From Brevipalpus yothersi (taxonomy: Eukaryota; Arthropoda; Arachnida; Trombidiformes; Tenuipalpidae), in NCBI GenBank assembly GCA_003956705.1, contig QZCP01000756.1:1-64000 (forward strand): 64,000 bases of DNA, given 5' to 3'. Numbering within the stretch: position 1 is the first letter of the stretch; each line of letters starts with the position of its first letter. A program made the position numbers and the translations under genes. A model generated the notes under the pieces. That model had not been told where the DNA came from, made no database searches, and worked only from the letters and a program-made list of their open reading frames with translations. Positions 24,014 to 37,700 of the stretch are shown piece by piece.

Positions 24014-25456
24014 CTCATTTATTATACACTTCTCTCTTCTCTTTAGAATTCTTTTCACTCAAAGGTTCTTGAAGGCCTCGGAAAAATATTCAATTCTTCA
24101 TCTCTTTCCTCTTCTCTTCATCTACGGATGGGGTCATTGAAAGTTCAATTTTTATATATATCACAAATTGATTCACTCAACTGGATTCCCTTTCTCCATC
24201 CTGATGAAAATGAAAAGCAAAGAATGGTGGATGAAGGTAGGTGAAGAATAATAAGGAAGAAATTTGACAAAATGTTCATCAAAATTTTCTGTTGTTAGGA
24301 GAGAGAGAGAGAAAGATAGAAAGAGCAATTGATGTGTGAATTGTTGGATCGATTGATGCAATCAGTATGAAAGATGGTTTATTTCTACCCATCATGATGA
24401 TCCCGAAAATCAACTTTCACCATATATATATATACCATCTAACGTTCTCCTTTCATCAATAACAATCATTTGATCGTTTTTCACCATAACTCTCGGTGAA
24501 CATTTATCATCTCTCTAACAACAAACTTCATCTCGAGGTGATCAGTTTCATGCTTAACTTGGGGCAATCTTCTCTCTCAGATTTTGGGTGACTCACACAA
24601 CATATGAGAGGTGAACATGGATTCCCAGTCAAGATTGTGTACGATATGGAAATATGAAGCTACACCAACAGATTCTTGGGTTTGTGTTGGCCATGTTCAT
24701 GTTTCAGTTTTACCAGTTAAGAGTGTTGATGCAATCATTTTACATTGCATACGGAACATGAATCTATATAGACTTGAAAAGTAAGCAGAAATGTTCACCA
24801 CCAAAGATAATTCTTATATATATGAGAATAAGAACTTATGAGCTCAATCATAATTGTAACATGGACCTTTTCCCACTTTCTTCTGTCTTTTTCACACTCA
24901 GACAACTTGCAAGTTGATCAAACTTCATTTGACCATAGTTCCTGATTTGACGTGGTTCCATTGATTGAATATGTAAATGAGCTTCAATCTAATTCATTTC
25001 CGATTCTTTCAATCTCTCTTCCTAACTGGCACCAAAATCTGTGGATAGTGAAGAAATAATTGTAACGATCAGAGATGCCCATGTGTATGTGTGCGTTATA
25101 TTCACACTACATATGGGGTAAAAGTAAATCAAGAGAATACTGGCAAACTTAGTTCCGGTCTACTGATGAGCATCTTTCTTTCTCAGTTAGATTCACCCAT
25201 CTTTCGACAGCTTGTGCATACTAGGTGAATATATATATTCTACTATATACACTGAATTCTGATTGACTTGCTGATCAAATGAATTCTGATTATATATACC
25301 ATGTTAAGCCTCTCTCTTTCTACTCGAAAAGCAGCAGCACACACACACAGTCTGTGTCTGTATTCAATGTTCCATAGACCATATACAGAGAGAATCTAGG
25401 TGAAAAGATCATGTGTGTATGTGTTGGCTATTGTTATTATTGCTATGGGAAGAGAT

Positions 25457-25497
<41 letters not shown>

Positions 25498-26219
25498 ATA
25501 GAAAGAAAAAGAATAAGAAGAGAATAGATTTCCCATTGAGATTCATTGAGTTGACTGGTGGATGCTGGAAGCTGATGCTATTGAATGGAAAGTCACTGTG
25601 TGTAGATCAAAAGAACAAAAAAGCAATGAGCCAAATAAATGAGAGAAAGAGGGGAAGTGTTAGATATTCTGGTCCTTTTTTTGGCTCTTAAATGTTAACT
25701 AACTATGCTTTTGTTATTTTTCATGTATTTTTACACTCCACATCCACACACACAAGGCATGCATCCATACATACGAAAATAGGAACCTAAGAAGAATAAG
25801 AAAAGCATGGGAGAATGGATAAAAAAGAAGCAAAGAATAGAGAATAGAAGGGAGAAAAAAAAAGTGAGAATAGCGGTTTTCATGCTGCCTCATTGCTCTC
25901 AGCAGTCTTTGTGACAAACATTAATAATCTCTTGAGGAATATAAACTGGATCGATAGTAGTAGTAGAGCATTGCGGGAGTGTACTTCGATGAGACATGTA
26001 GTGAAGAATTTGGAAAGCGATGGAGAATAAGAAGAAGAAGATATTCTGGAATAGAAAAAGAGGATAAAAGTTCAAATGGAACTTCACAGCAGAGAGACAC
26101 TTCTTCATGCTGTATATATATCTTATATTTTTTTTCACTACTACTGTATGATAAGCATGTAACCATTCAGCTGCTGTCATCGTTGCAAAGGATCTACATC
26201 CTTTTCTTGCTTTCACTCT

Positions 26220-26277
<58 letters not shown>

Positions 26278-26412
26278 TCTGTTATGATATTCTATACATG
26301 GACACACACATAATATCTATCTAGCCGAGAGTAAGTAACAAAAATATCAAGAAAAATGGCTCATTCATCTGGCAGGATATCAGAGCCAGCAACAGGACAT
26401 GAAGAAAATCTC

Positions 26413-26456
<44 letters not shown>

Positions 26457-28608
26457 TTCATTCTACTACTCTTCCACTGAATTCCATCAAAATGGTCAAA
26501 ATACTAGAAAGAAAAAGAAAAGATAGACTTCAAATTCAAGTCGACTGACCATTCATCAGACCAGTGGTCCATGATAGAGTAACGGAAGAAGCCTTAGAGC
26601 TAGGATCATCTCCGGAATTCTTGGACGAGACTCGATGTCAATTGATGAAGTTATAGAGATAAAGAAGAAGGAGGAAGAAGAAAAATTCAGTTTCAAGAGT
26701 GCAATATTCAAAATGAATAAGAATATATGTGTTAATACTACGAAAACTATCAGATGAATGCTACAATAGTGGAGAAAAGTTGTGGTAGCAAACTACTACT
26801 AAATCTTTTTCGGTAACAACTTATGATCATGAAGAGGAGATGATGAAGTGATGCAAGTGTACGTGAGGTTTACAAAGTTCCCTCTCACCGTAAGCGCCTT
26901 CAATCTTCACAGTATTCAGTTGAGAATATAATCTGAGGATGACATTATTGACTAAGATGAGAAGGAATTGTACTCTTCCCCAAATCATTATCATATTTTT
27001 CCCTTCCAATGAAAAAGAGAGGGAAAAAAAATTTGCATCCAACAAATCAGTCAGGTACAGTCATTGTTAAAAGAAGAGAAGCAAAAACCCACATCTTGAT
27101 AGCTTTATAATGGACTGTTCTTCACTTGACTGGTTTCGTTTCCATTTCAAAAATCGAAAGCATTAGACTTTCAATCAATCAATGTCTCACATCATTGCTT
27201 AGTCCATCAATATTGAAACAAAGAATCTAGATTCCACTGATAGTACAGCAGTAAATTTCGTTCCACAAACTTGGTGGAAGAGAAAAAATCACAATCATAG
27301 AGCACACACACACGATTCTTGTACTGTAAGGCGCATTCTGACAAGAGGAATACTCATACAGCCAGAGGACATAATAGTGAATCTTTTATGGTACTGAAGA
27401 AAAGAGAAGAAAATATTTGCCAACCTTTACGGAAAAAATCTTCATTAATTGGCAGGAAAATGAACAAAATTCAGTCAATGTATCAGTTTGCCCATCTCAT
27501 CACTATTAACTTCACACACCCACAGTATTCTGTATGGTCAAATGATGATACCACATTATCATTATTCTTTATATACATATACACACACATACCCACAGAA
27601 GCCCAAAAGTTTGGATATGTTTCCCATAGGAGTAAACACATATCTTGTGTGTATCTAATCGAGTTTGGCTTGAAACTGAATCTTTACTCTGGAATGTTTA
27701 CGCATCAGTATAACTAATTGTTGGAACAATGGAAAATGATGAACCAGAAAAATACTCTCCACTATAGAATGTCTAATGTGCATTCTTTTACTCTCTTCCA
27801 CAGACAAGAGAGAGATCATGCAAAGAAGCAAGAGGGAAAGAAGAAGAGACATTGCCGAAAAAGACCATCACCATGATAATAACGATAATAATCATCATCG
27901 CTTGGATAATTTTTGCACCCACTTTATTTCTAGTCATGAATACTTATGTCTTCGTTTTCTTTGCCATACCATTTTGCTTCTGTTCTGATACTTTTTGGAG
28001 AAAAAGGAGAGGAAAAAAATTTTCCACTCATTTTGTGACCAGCTTTTCTTCTTATATATTTGCTTTTCTTTTTAGTTAGTTTCTATTCTTTTCTTTTTAT
28101 TACATATTTTTCTCAAAACTTTTCTAAGGGCATCTTCCTCTCTCCCTCTTAATTTGCTCCATATACTAAATAGGTTGATTGCATGATATTCTTGAGGAAA
28201 ATTGGAAAATTAAATAATCATACAGTATGAATGAAGAGAGAGAGAAAATTTTCTCTCCCACTCAAAGCAAACTATGGTGTGAACACACAATGAATCAAAA
28301 GAAAGGAGATGAGAGAGAGAGAGAGAAAGACTATTCAACCGTAATTGGAGGCATGAAATTGAATTGAGAAACAATATTTTGCCCATAGTCTATGGAAACA
28401 GAAGAAGAGAGAAAGAGTGAAAAAGAGATAGAATTTTTCAGCTCTATGATGATGATATTAAAATAATGGCAATGATTGTTCCAGAAGTTAGGGGTACAAT
28501 ACAGTATTTGAGAAGGTTTGAAGTAGACGAAAGAAAGATAATGTATATAATAATGAATAGAGCTAGTGAAGCAGGTCCTGATAGATTTCAATAACCTTAT
28601 ATCACGAA

Positions 28609-28658
<50 letters not shown>

Positions 28659-29535
28659 GTAAAGGGTTTCCCATCATCGGTAAAACGGAAAAAAAGATGA
28701 AAGGAAAAGGAATACTTGAAAAATAAATAGAATGTATTCATTTTAATGGGGACAAAGTCGAATTGAGGGTTGTGTGTATAAGACCATGTGAAGTTTTAGG
28801 CTTGAATCCGATTATTATAATGCAAAATTCTTTCCAACTCCATGAATAAACAAGGGTGTCGAAAAGAGAGGATCCTTCTCTCAGAATTTTCCGAAGACTC
28901 ACATTGTACGGGCATGATTTTCAATTCGAAAGCAGCATTAGGGAATCAAGAGGAGGGGAAGAATTCTTTTTGCACAAAATATATGTTCCAAAATTTTATT
29001 TGAGAATATATATACCGGAAATGGAACAGAAAAATCGATGATTCACTAGAATTTGCATTTCTATCCATCTTCAAGAATGGATTAAGATTCAAGAGAGGGT
29101 AAAGAAATTTTCCTTCTCACATTCAAACTGTCTACACAGCTATTTGTCACGATTGAGTTGATTGAATTCTGCAAGATGATTATCCATTGAGCAAATGTGT
29201 TCACATAAAGGGGTAGATAAATCTGGTGATTGTTCCCATGAGTAAACTATAAAATCTTTTTTTCTCCTTCCTACAAGAATGAATGCAGAATGGGTAAGGT
29301 GTACAGCCAAAGGTTATTCACTAAAGTTCTGGATCATTTGACTATTGAATCAGTTTTACCCTTAAAGGAAAAAGGAATCCAAGCATTTCTTGTGTGATTT
29401 GTATGGATTGGAATTGAGATGGAAGGGCAAACAAATCAGCTTATCCAAGGAAGATAGAGAATTTCTTATGTGTAGCAATTGGCTTTTAGGGACAGAGGAA
29501 AAGCAAGTACACTAGTAACTAACTGATCGACATGG

Positions 29536-29568
<33 letters not shown>

Positions 29569-30974
29569 ATCATCATTTCCTAATTATTCTATTTGCAGAT
29601 TGAATCATGTTGAATGATGAATAAGACAAGTGCAAATGTGAAGAGAGAAAGAGAGAGAACAAGTGATAACAAAACCATGAAGTATGTTGGAAAATGTGTG
29701 TGTGTGTCTATGTGTTATGTATGTATATGTAGTGAAGAAAATAGATGTATATATAAAACTAGTGGTAAGAGTAACGGGACCAAGCAAATTATTTGGTGAA
29801 TGTTTATCGAGTAATGAAATCACATCCGATATATCTCTTTCTTTCTCTTACACACTTTCACTCTCTATTTCTATCTCAAAGGAATTGAGCGAATTTCATG
29901 GTGAAGGAACACTCATAGACAGTTAGACAGATAGTAAGAGGAATAGAGGATGAGAGGCAGAGAGAGAGAGAAAGGAGAAAAATATACACATAGACATTGG
30001 AGGGGAATGATCATCTGATACGAATATGTAGGATCAAGCTATTCCACATCCTTTTCGCCTTGTTTATCATCTTAACCAGAGACTTTCTCTATCTATCTCT
30101 CTTCTTCTTGGCCTGTTTCCTCTGATACGATCTGACTCTCTCGATGGAGCGGCTGTCTGATAGTAGTAGCCAAAAAGTGTACGATCGATTGATCTTATAT
30201 ATATTCTTTCCCTTCCCCCATTTCCTGGAGCATAACGATCCAGTTTCCCTGGCAGAATACTTCCAATGCTGTACGTATACATATACTCGGTTCTAAGCAC
30301 ACGAGTACTTATATTCTGATGGCACCAGACGGCGAGATGAAGAGGGCAAAATGGTTGGTAAAGGAGAAAAAAGTTCAATAAATTGTCAGAAATGAGCCTA
30401 AGAATAATGAATATTGAGCTATTTTGGGTAAGAAAAGAAGAAAAAATTAGATTGGAAAGATCCAAAGTAGAGAAGAAAAAAAAGGAAAGTTAGCAAGACT
30501 GGCCAACAAATGGTATGTATGTGTGAGTGGAAGAGAGTGAAAATTCACATGGGAATGAGGCTGAAAATTTTGTGGAGAGGAAGAAAATGGAAAGAGAGAA
30601 AAAGAGTAACTCTTGAAAATAACTCGTCGAATAATCTTATTCCCATACCAAGCGCATATACACACACATACACACGCAACGAAATATTTTCGACCCAAAG
30701 TGGGTGAAGAAGCAATAAAATAATGGAACAATGTGTATAACGTATAATGCTTACTGGAAAGAGAAAAGGTGATGTATATAATAATAAATGAGGATTCCGT
30801 AACTTGCTAATTCAAGTTTGATAAATGAGAATACTTAAGATTGATCATGAGTTCAGGAAAGAGAATAGAAGTAAAGAAAGAGACTGTAAGAATAGAAGAA
30901 TAAGAAATGTTAAAAGACAGTAATGCTTGATGGCGGCTAATGAAGGAAATAGGAAAGAGAAGAGGAGAGAAGAG

Positions 30975-31050
<76 letters not shown>

Positions 31051-34000
31051 CAACTGGAGGATAAGGAAGAGAGAAAGAAAGAAAAAAGTCAATCGAAATA
31101 AAGAGGCTTGCACAAGAAACACATCAGCATCAGAAGTGACATACAAGTTTGGATACTCTTTTTTCTTCTTTCTCAGTCTCTATCTTGTTTCATGTTTAAA
31201 TACATTGGAAGTACCTTTTAGGTGAAGGTTTTTTATATGCACACATCAAATAAGATAGAATACCTTGGAGGCATCCATGAGAAGTGGTGAGTTGCGATCA
31301 CAAATATACCATGTATCATGGCCAAAATTCAGTTCCATGTGAATAATGAATGGTAAATATAAAAGAATATCTTACGCACTCTCTATATTTAGATTTCAAA
31401 CAATTGCTCCATGATATCATGAGCACTGTTATTCGATGTATTAAGGAAAAAAGAAGAGAGAGACAGTTTTTTTTCTTATTCCTCTATTGCACAATATTCC
31501 ACCGAGAGAATATCAAGAGAAAGAAGAAAGAAGCTCGTCAACATCTTTCCAAAAATACGCTCGATTCAGTGTTTAAGCTATGAAATATCATGACAGCCGC
31601 AAAATTGTTCATCCTTCTGTCAGATATCATGCTCTCCTGATATGCATACTGTGTATCACTTATCTTAGAGCACTCACACTGGTATATTAATAGTGGTGGT
31701 GGTGATGGTAAGAGGCCATTGTACTGAAGATGAAAATTCAACCATTTTCCTGAAAACCCTCTTAACTGTATAACACACACAAACCAAATGGCTTGAGAAT
31801 TCAGAGGAGTCACATATATATACAAAGAATCAAGTGATAGAAAAGAATTTAGGAACCCTGCTGGATATTTTTGAATTAAGGCTCCCAACTTTCATAGGAA
31901 TAACATGTTCTCAGCTATGGAACTTGAAACAAGGCTGGAAACGTAGAGAGAAAGTGAAATGGATTAGCATTCAGAATATACTGTACACACAAAAATACAC
32001 ACAGTAAAAAGGCATTAAAGGAGAAAGATTTAACGGTTCAAAAAGTGAATGTACCAATTTAGAAGGCTAAAATGGTCACTTTCAATCGGTCTAACAGGGT
32101 CAATACTTTTCAGTAAGGCTTTTCTATCATCTTCTATGTGTATTATCTGAATGTGTATGTGTGTGTATGAGTGCCTAGGTGAACAATTTTGTACGTGAAT
32201 ACTGCATCAAATAGTTCATCTGATCGATTGTAAACTTTGTAATACAACATTTTCGATTTAGTTCACATGCATACACACACAATTTATCGCTTTTCATGAT
32301 AGAGAAATGTAAGCTTTTATGGGTATCCGTATTTTATGCAAGTATTTTTGCAATTCAAAGACCTTTGTAAAAAATTCATGTCTTTTTATCATAGATTTTT
32401 CTTCTCCCTTTCATCCTGAATATTTGCTCCCCTTCTTCTTCTTCTTCTTTCGGTTGAGTTTTTCATGAACGATATTGGACGATACACTGTTATAATATGA
32501 AGTCTTTTGGAAGAGAAAAGTTTCAACTTACCTTTTGCAAATAAGGAATACAGTGGCGATGATAAGAACAGCTAATAGGGTGAAGGCAACAAATGATGTT
32601 AGGTAAGTGACTTGAAGAAATGAGTCTGAAAAAAAAGAGAGAGAGAGAGAGAGAGAAGAGGAAAAAATTTTCGATAGGAAAGTGAGAAAAAGAGAGTAAA
32701 AAGAGAATGGATTAAAAACTCATCAACCACATCACGGTTCGAGAAGTGATAGAAATAAGTCTTCTAATGTTGCTGTTTGACTTTATCATCATTAGCATAT
32801 ATACATCAATTCGTTTCAGAGAAGAGAGAGAGAGAGAGAGGGAGAGAATCTAAAAGCTAAAACCAATATCAGCTGAGCTGAAGAGAACAGATGGATTGGA
32901 TGTTGGAGGAAAATGTAGGATGCTGATGGGATCCAGAAAAATCGGTAATGGAAGATATGTTGATAGTGAGGAAAGTTTTCCGTATGCTTCCATGAATTTT
33001 AAATCATGGATCCACGATACAAACGCAACAATTCACTCTGTTCCACTTTTCTTTGCTTCTCTTTCTTTCTCTTTCTCTCTGGATACCTTTTACCTAAACA
33101 TACACATAATACACACTTACCTTCCAATGAGAACCCAAGAATCTGACAGGTTCTTGGTGATTGATGACTATTACATTCTTCATTCAAGCTACCATTGATG
33201 TGCTGCTTTGAATCTGGATAGGTTATCGGATTACCGGGCTCACTGTTTCCGTTTCCAGAGTATGGCTTACGAGTTGTGCCATCGATATTCACACTATTTT
33301 GAGGATCATCAGGCACTAGAATCAGATTATCAGAGAGGAAAGAGTGAGAGAGAAAGAATTCATGTATTGATAAGAATCAATAGTATGAATAGGACATGAG
33401 ATGGAGAGAGAGAGAGAGAGTGAAACAGGATAGAGTGGAATGAATCGCAATAGAGTGGGATAAGAGTAAACAAAGTGACGATAATTCTGTATGAAAACAT
33501 CATGATTGAGTCTCCAAATAGGTACAAAGTAGTGGTTGTATGGTGAGAGAAGGCTACAAAGTATACACGTTTGTGTGTCTATGAACATGGGGTAGAATTG
33601 AACAGAAAGTAGGAAGAAAGAGAAAAAGTAAGATGAAGATGAAGATGAAGTGGAGCAAAATGGAGAGACACCCGAAAAAGTGAAGTGAAAAGAGATTCAT
33701 TGAGCCACAAACAAGATCGAATGTCATCGAAGAGGAAAGGTTTTTCTGTAAGACTTGAGGTCACAGGGAAAACAAAGTCATCCCTTGTGCCACTATCATC
33801 CAATGGATCTGTATTGACATTCGATGGTCTGGGAAATGAATCAAATTCCACGTGATCATTGTGAAATGTCGTCTGGTCCACATTGTCTGTCTTCTTCTTC
33901 ATGTTTTTCTTTTTATTCTCTTCCATTTACCTTGGGTTAGACATGGACGTGAGTCGGATTGCGGAGGACAAGCGCAAATATGACCCTGAGGCCTGAATAG

Positions 34001-34188
34001 GCATAAGTGAGAACATCCTCCATTATCGATTCCACATGGATTGATTCCTGAGTGAATACAGAGATAGAAAGAGAGAGAGAGAGAGAGAGAAGAACAATGA
34101 GAATGTTAGAAATATAAGTAAACGGAACGTGAGATGAAATGGATCAAGTCAAGAATGACCAAAACGTAAGAAAGATCTGAAGGAAAGA

Positions 34189-34240
<52 letters not shown>

Positions 34241-34700
34241 TGAGTACTTTTCGAGGAGTAAAAGTTTTTCTCATCATTGTCTTTTGGCCTGTGTTTTATA
34301 GAGTAAGTGTATCAGCTTCTATTTTATGGGGAGTTACATGAAAAAATGAAGGGGGAGAGAAAACATAAAATAAAATAAAATAGCTGAAAAAATTTTATTG
34401 CATTGGTAGAGATTTTTTTTATTTTCCCGGTCTATCTTGACGAGTATAGTGAACCACAGTATAACCGTGAGAATGTAGACTACTACTGTGAAATGATGCC
34501 TTACGCATCATCTATCTGAACTCTCGTTTATCTAACTTACAGGCTGGATATATTTATATATATCGTTCATGTCTGTCAATAGATTAATGTTCGTGGAAGA
34601 GGGCAACATTTCACACACAGGACACTATAACATGTTGAAAATTGGATAGATTTCGCTCTATGGATGAAAAGGAAAAACAAGAGGAGAAGATTGTTGCTAT

Positions 34701-34788
<88 letters not shown>

Positions 34789-37700
34789 GTGAAGAAAAAT
34801 CGAAGAAAATGAGAATGAAAGTGAGGATATTGAATACAAATTCGAGAAAAAAAAGAAAAGAAAATGAAGAGTCAAGATTGTGTATGGCTCTTGACCTGTG
34901 TGTGAAGATTACACTACACATGATGGAAAATCTGTATAAATAGCACGAATGGTCTAGAATATTTTATGAGCAAAAGTGAACCAAAGAAAGAATAAGTAGG
35001 AGAGAGAGAGAAATCCTGTATTCTGGATTTCCTAGAATTACGATCCAAAACTAACAGCACTTATAGCACATACTGTATTCTCTCAGGGAAGAATACCAAC
35101 ACCCGAAAAGCTGAGAGTCATAAAGAGAAAAAGAGGAAGAGAGAGAGAGAGAGAGAGAGGAACATCATCATGTGGATAAGGCTCTTTGGACGTTAAAGCA
35201 CACATATTGTAGAGTATAAGATTGATAGAGCAAAATGAATTGAATGGCTAGAAACGAGGAAAACACTACTTAGACTGTGATCACTTTCTCTCTATATTTT
35301 AGGACAAGGATATACACTGGTCAGTTTATTTATCAAAAAAAATCTCATCTCACATGAGTGTAACCAGACTATGAGGATTGAAAATTGGGTGAAAATAATG
35401 AAAAATTATGAGATTTTGGGAAGATTGATGTGCTTGAAGTTGAAAAATTGTCTGGAATCTAAACAGTCCCAGAACACAAAAAAAATGAATGAAAAGGCAT
35501 CCTCTTTGTCAGAACATAAATTCTTAAGTGTGTGAATAGCAGAGAATGGCCATTCCAACTGATTGAATAGAAAGAATTTGAATAACAGTTAACAGTGAAC
35601 CCATAAGCAGGATTTTCAAGACATTCTAGAATAGATCGAATTTGTGATCAAAATTCAGTATCATATACTCTGACTTCCAAAAAAGGTACTCCCAAAAGAA
35701 AATGTATTCCCCGAGACTTATCTAGAGAAAAGAATCTCATGAAGTCTTTTACTTTATGAGTAGGTCATTTGCAGTTGTTAGTTCCGCTCATTTGTCACTC
35801 CACATGAATGGCAAATGTTTCCACAGATGCATCTCGTGATAAGAGATCATTCATCATAATCATCATGATACACCAACTGAATGATATTCTGAAGGAAAAT
35901 AAGAAGAGTATTCAGTTTCAGTGGAACATAATCTTGAATCGTAGAAAGGGAGCAATAATACTGGAGTAAACATGAGAAAGACATTTTCGCAAGTATGAAG
36001 AATACATGTATAATAATGTGGGTACTGAGTGAGGTCTTACTTGGAGAATGCAAATTCTTTCTTCTCTTCTTTTCCTTCAATTTTTTCACTGACTTGTGAG
36101 AGCTCTCATAGCATCATGATAGAGAAGAGAATGAATGCTCAAATAAATTGATTATGGAATAGAATTGGTTGAGTGGACGTAAAATCAAACTAAATTTACC
36201 TTCCAAATGAGAAGAGAGAGAAAGAGAGAAACTGGTGAACATTTGGAACGCTATGGTGAAGGGAAGAGAGAGAGAGAAGGGAATGGATAACCGATAGTTC
36301 AATGGAAAGTGAAAAGACATCGGAAATTGAGTCAGAAGTTCCTAAGATGTTGAAATTATTCTGTGCATACAAAATGAGCTCACAGTGGGAAAAGCTAATT
36401 TGCATGAAATTAGAGAATAGTAAGCGTGTCACGAGGAAGGAACTTTGGCGAGTAAATCAACGCATAAACAGATAACAGAACAGGAGGAAGTTGAAACATG
36501 AAGAATGAAGATCCTATTCCGAGATTGACTTTTCTTTCTTATTGACATTTTCAAGTTACTTGATCCATGGAGAAGATGTTAAATCTTGAGTGATAAAAGA
36601 GTTTCTATCCTTTTATTTTCCTTCAACAGCCAACACAGAGACACACATTTTTGTATGGAAAACAGAGAAAAAAACTATGACATACATTCTTATTAGGAAT
36701 AACATTCGATATTCCAAGGTTTTTTTCTACCTCAAATTTTGGATGCATACTGTCTAGTCCATATCGATTTCATTGCTTCCATCTTTGACTGTTTCTTTTG
36801 TGGTCATGATATTCTTCTGGTGCATTCTGTGAGTATGAATGATTCTTATTCTATCAAAATATATATAACTTGCTTCATTGTTTTCGTGTTGTATACCTTT
36901 GAGAGCTCTTCTTTTTTCCATTCCCAAAAATACCAGAGAGAGAAAAATACTCTCATGAGATGGGCAAAAAAGAGTAAAAACTTCACAAACTCGTCAAGCT
37001 TTGTGTATGTTATTTGAATCATAGTTGCTCATGTTGATATTCTTCTTCTTATTTGCTCCTCTTTCACAGTGTTTTTTTTTCTGCAACACTATTTCAGTTT
37101 TTTTTTCATGATCAGTCACCTTTTTTTCTTTCACCAAAAAGTTAGTTCATTTTGAAGGCCTCAAATCCTTGAGAAACATATTAAATCCCTCGAGAAGATT
37201 CAATCTGAAGAATGACGAGCCAAGTATCTTGGCAAAGAGAGAGAGAAAAAAAATTTTCTCCAGATAGATATTTCTGTAATATGTACACTGAATGAAGAGA
37301 GATTCAAAAATGTGACATGACTACAAAAATCTGAATCTTGTCTCTCTCATGAACAAGAGAGAAAGAATGAGAATAGAGGGAAGAAAAGAAAACCTGACGA
37401 TATGATGGTGGATAGAGACTATTACAGTAGAGCTTGAAAAAAATCGAATATACATGTATATATGTGTATCATAACAAAGTTTCAATATGATTTTCTGCTA
37501 AGATGAACTTTTCCTTTGGTGAGAGGTAAGAATATTTTTCTCTCCACACACTACTTAACGAAGTTAACTCAATCAAACTTGGTATAAATATTGTAATTGG
37601 AAGTGAAGTCTATGGAAAAATTCCGAAAGGTATCTCTCTCAAGATCTTCCGTATACATTACTGGTTCACAATATCGAGTTAATCTTTTAACATGTGTGTG

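Larger units (their letters stand above)
23530..32531 (-). other. LRP4-like intron (9 kb) between membrane helix and tail exons
   Basis: The flanking exons join in phase (AG/A). The intron carries GA tracts near 23747-23816, 25459-25494, 26225-26274, 28612-28658, 29538-29567 and 30978-31046, and CT tracts near 23961-24009 and 26418-26452. Small extra cytoplasmic exons could hide here; I found no convincing one. No nested gene is recognised. Confidence 0.7.

Noticed and set aside
23099..24046. Long plus-strand open frame (315 codons) opposite the LRP4-like tail exon
   Set aside because: It is antisense to the His/Ser-rich tail, so its Asp/Val runs mirror CAT/CAC codons, and its 3' half is GA/CT repeat. 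It shows no domain or start context.
30067..30465. Minus-strand frame of 132 codons with an Arg-rich end, considered as an extra LRP4-like tail exon
   Set aside because: It has no splice sites fitting phase 2 on both sides, no NPxY or other motif, and the known flanking exons already join in phase.
33579..33926. Minus-strand open frame with a non-repetitive middle, possible cassette exon of the LRP4-like gene
   Set aside because: The flanking EGF and stalk exons join in phase without it, and I found no matching donor in the required phase. Kept only as a note within the intron entry.
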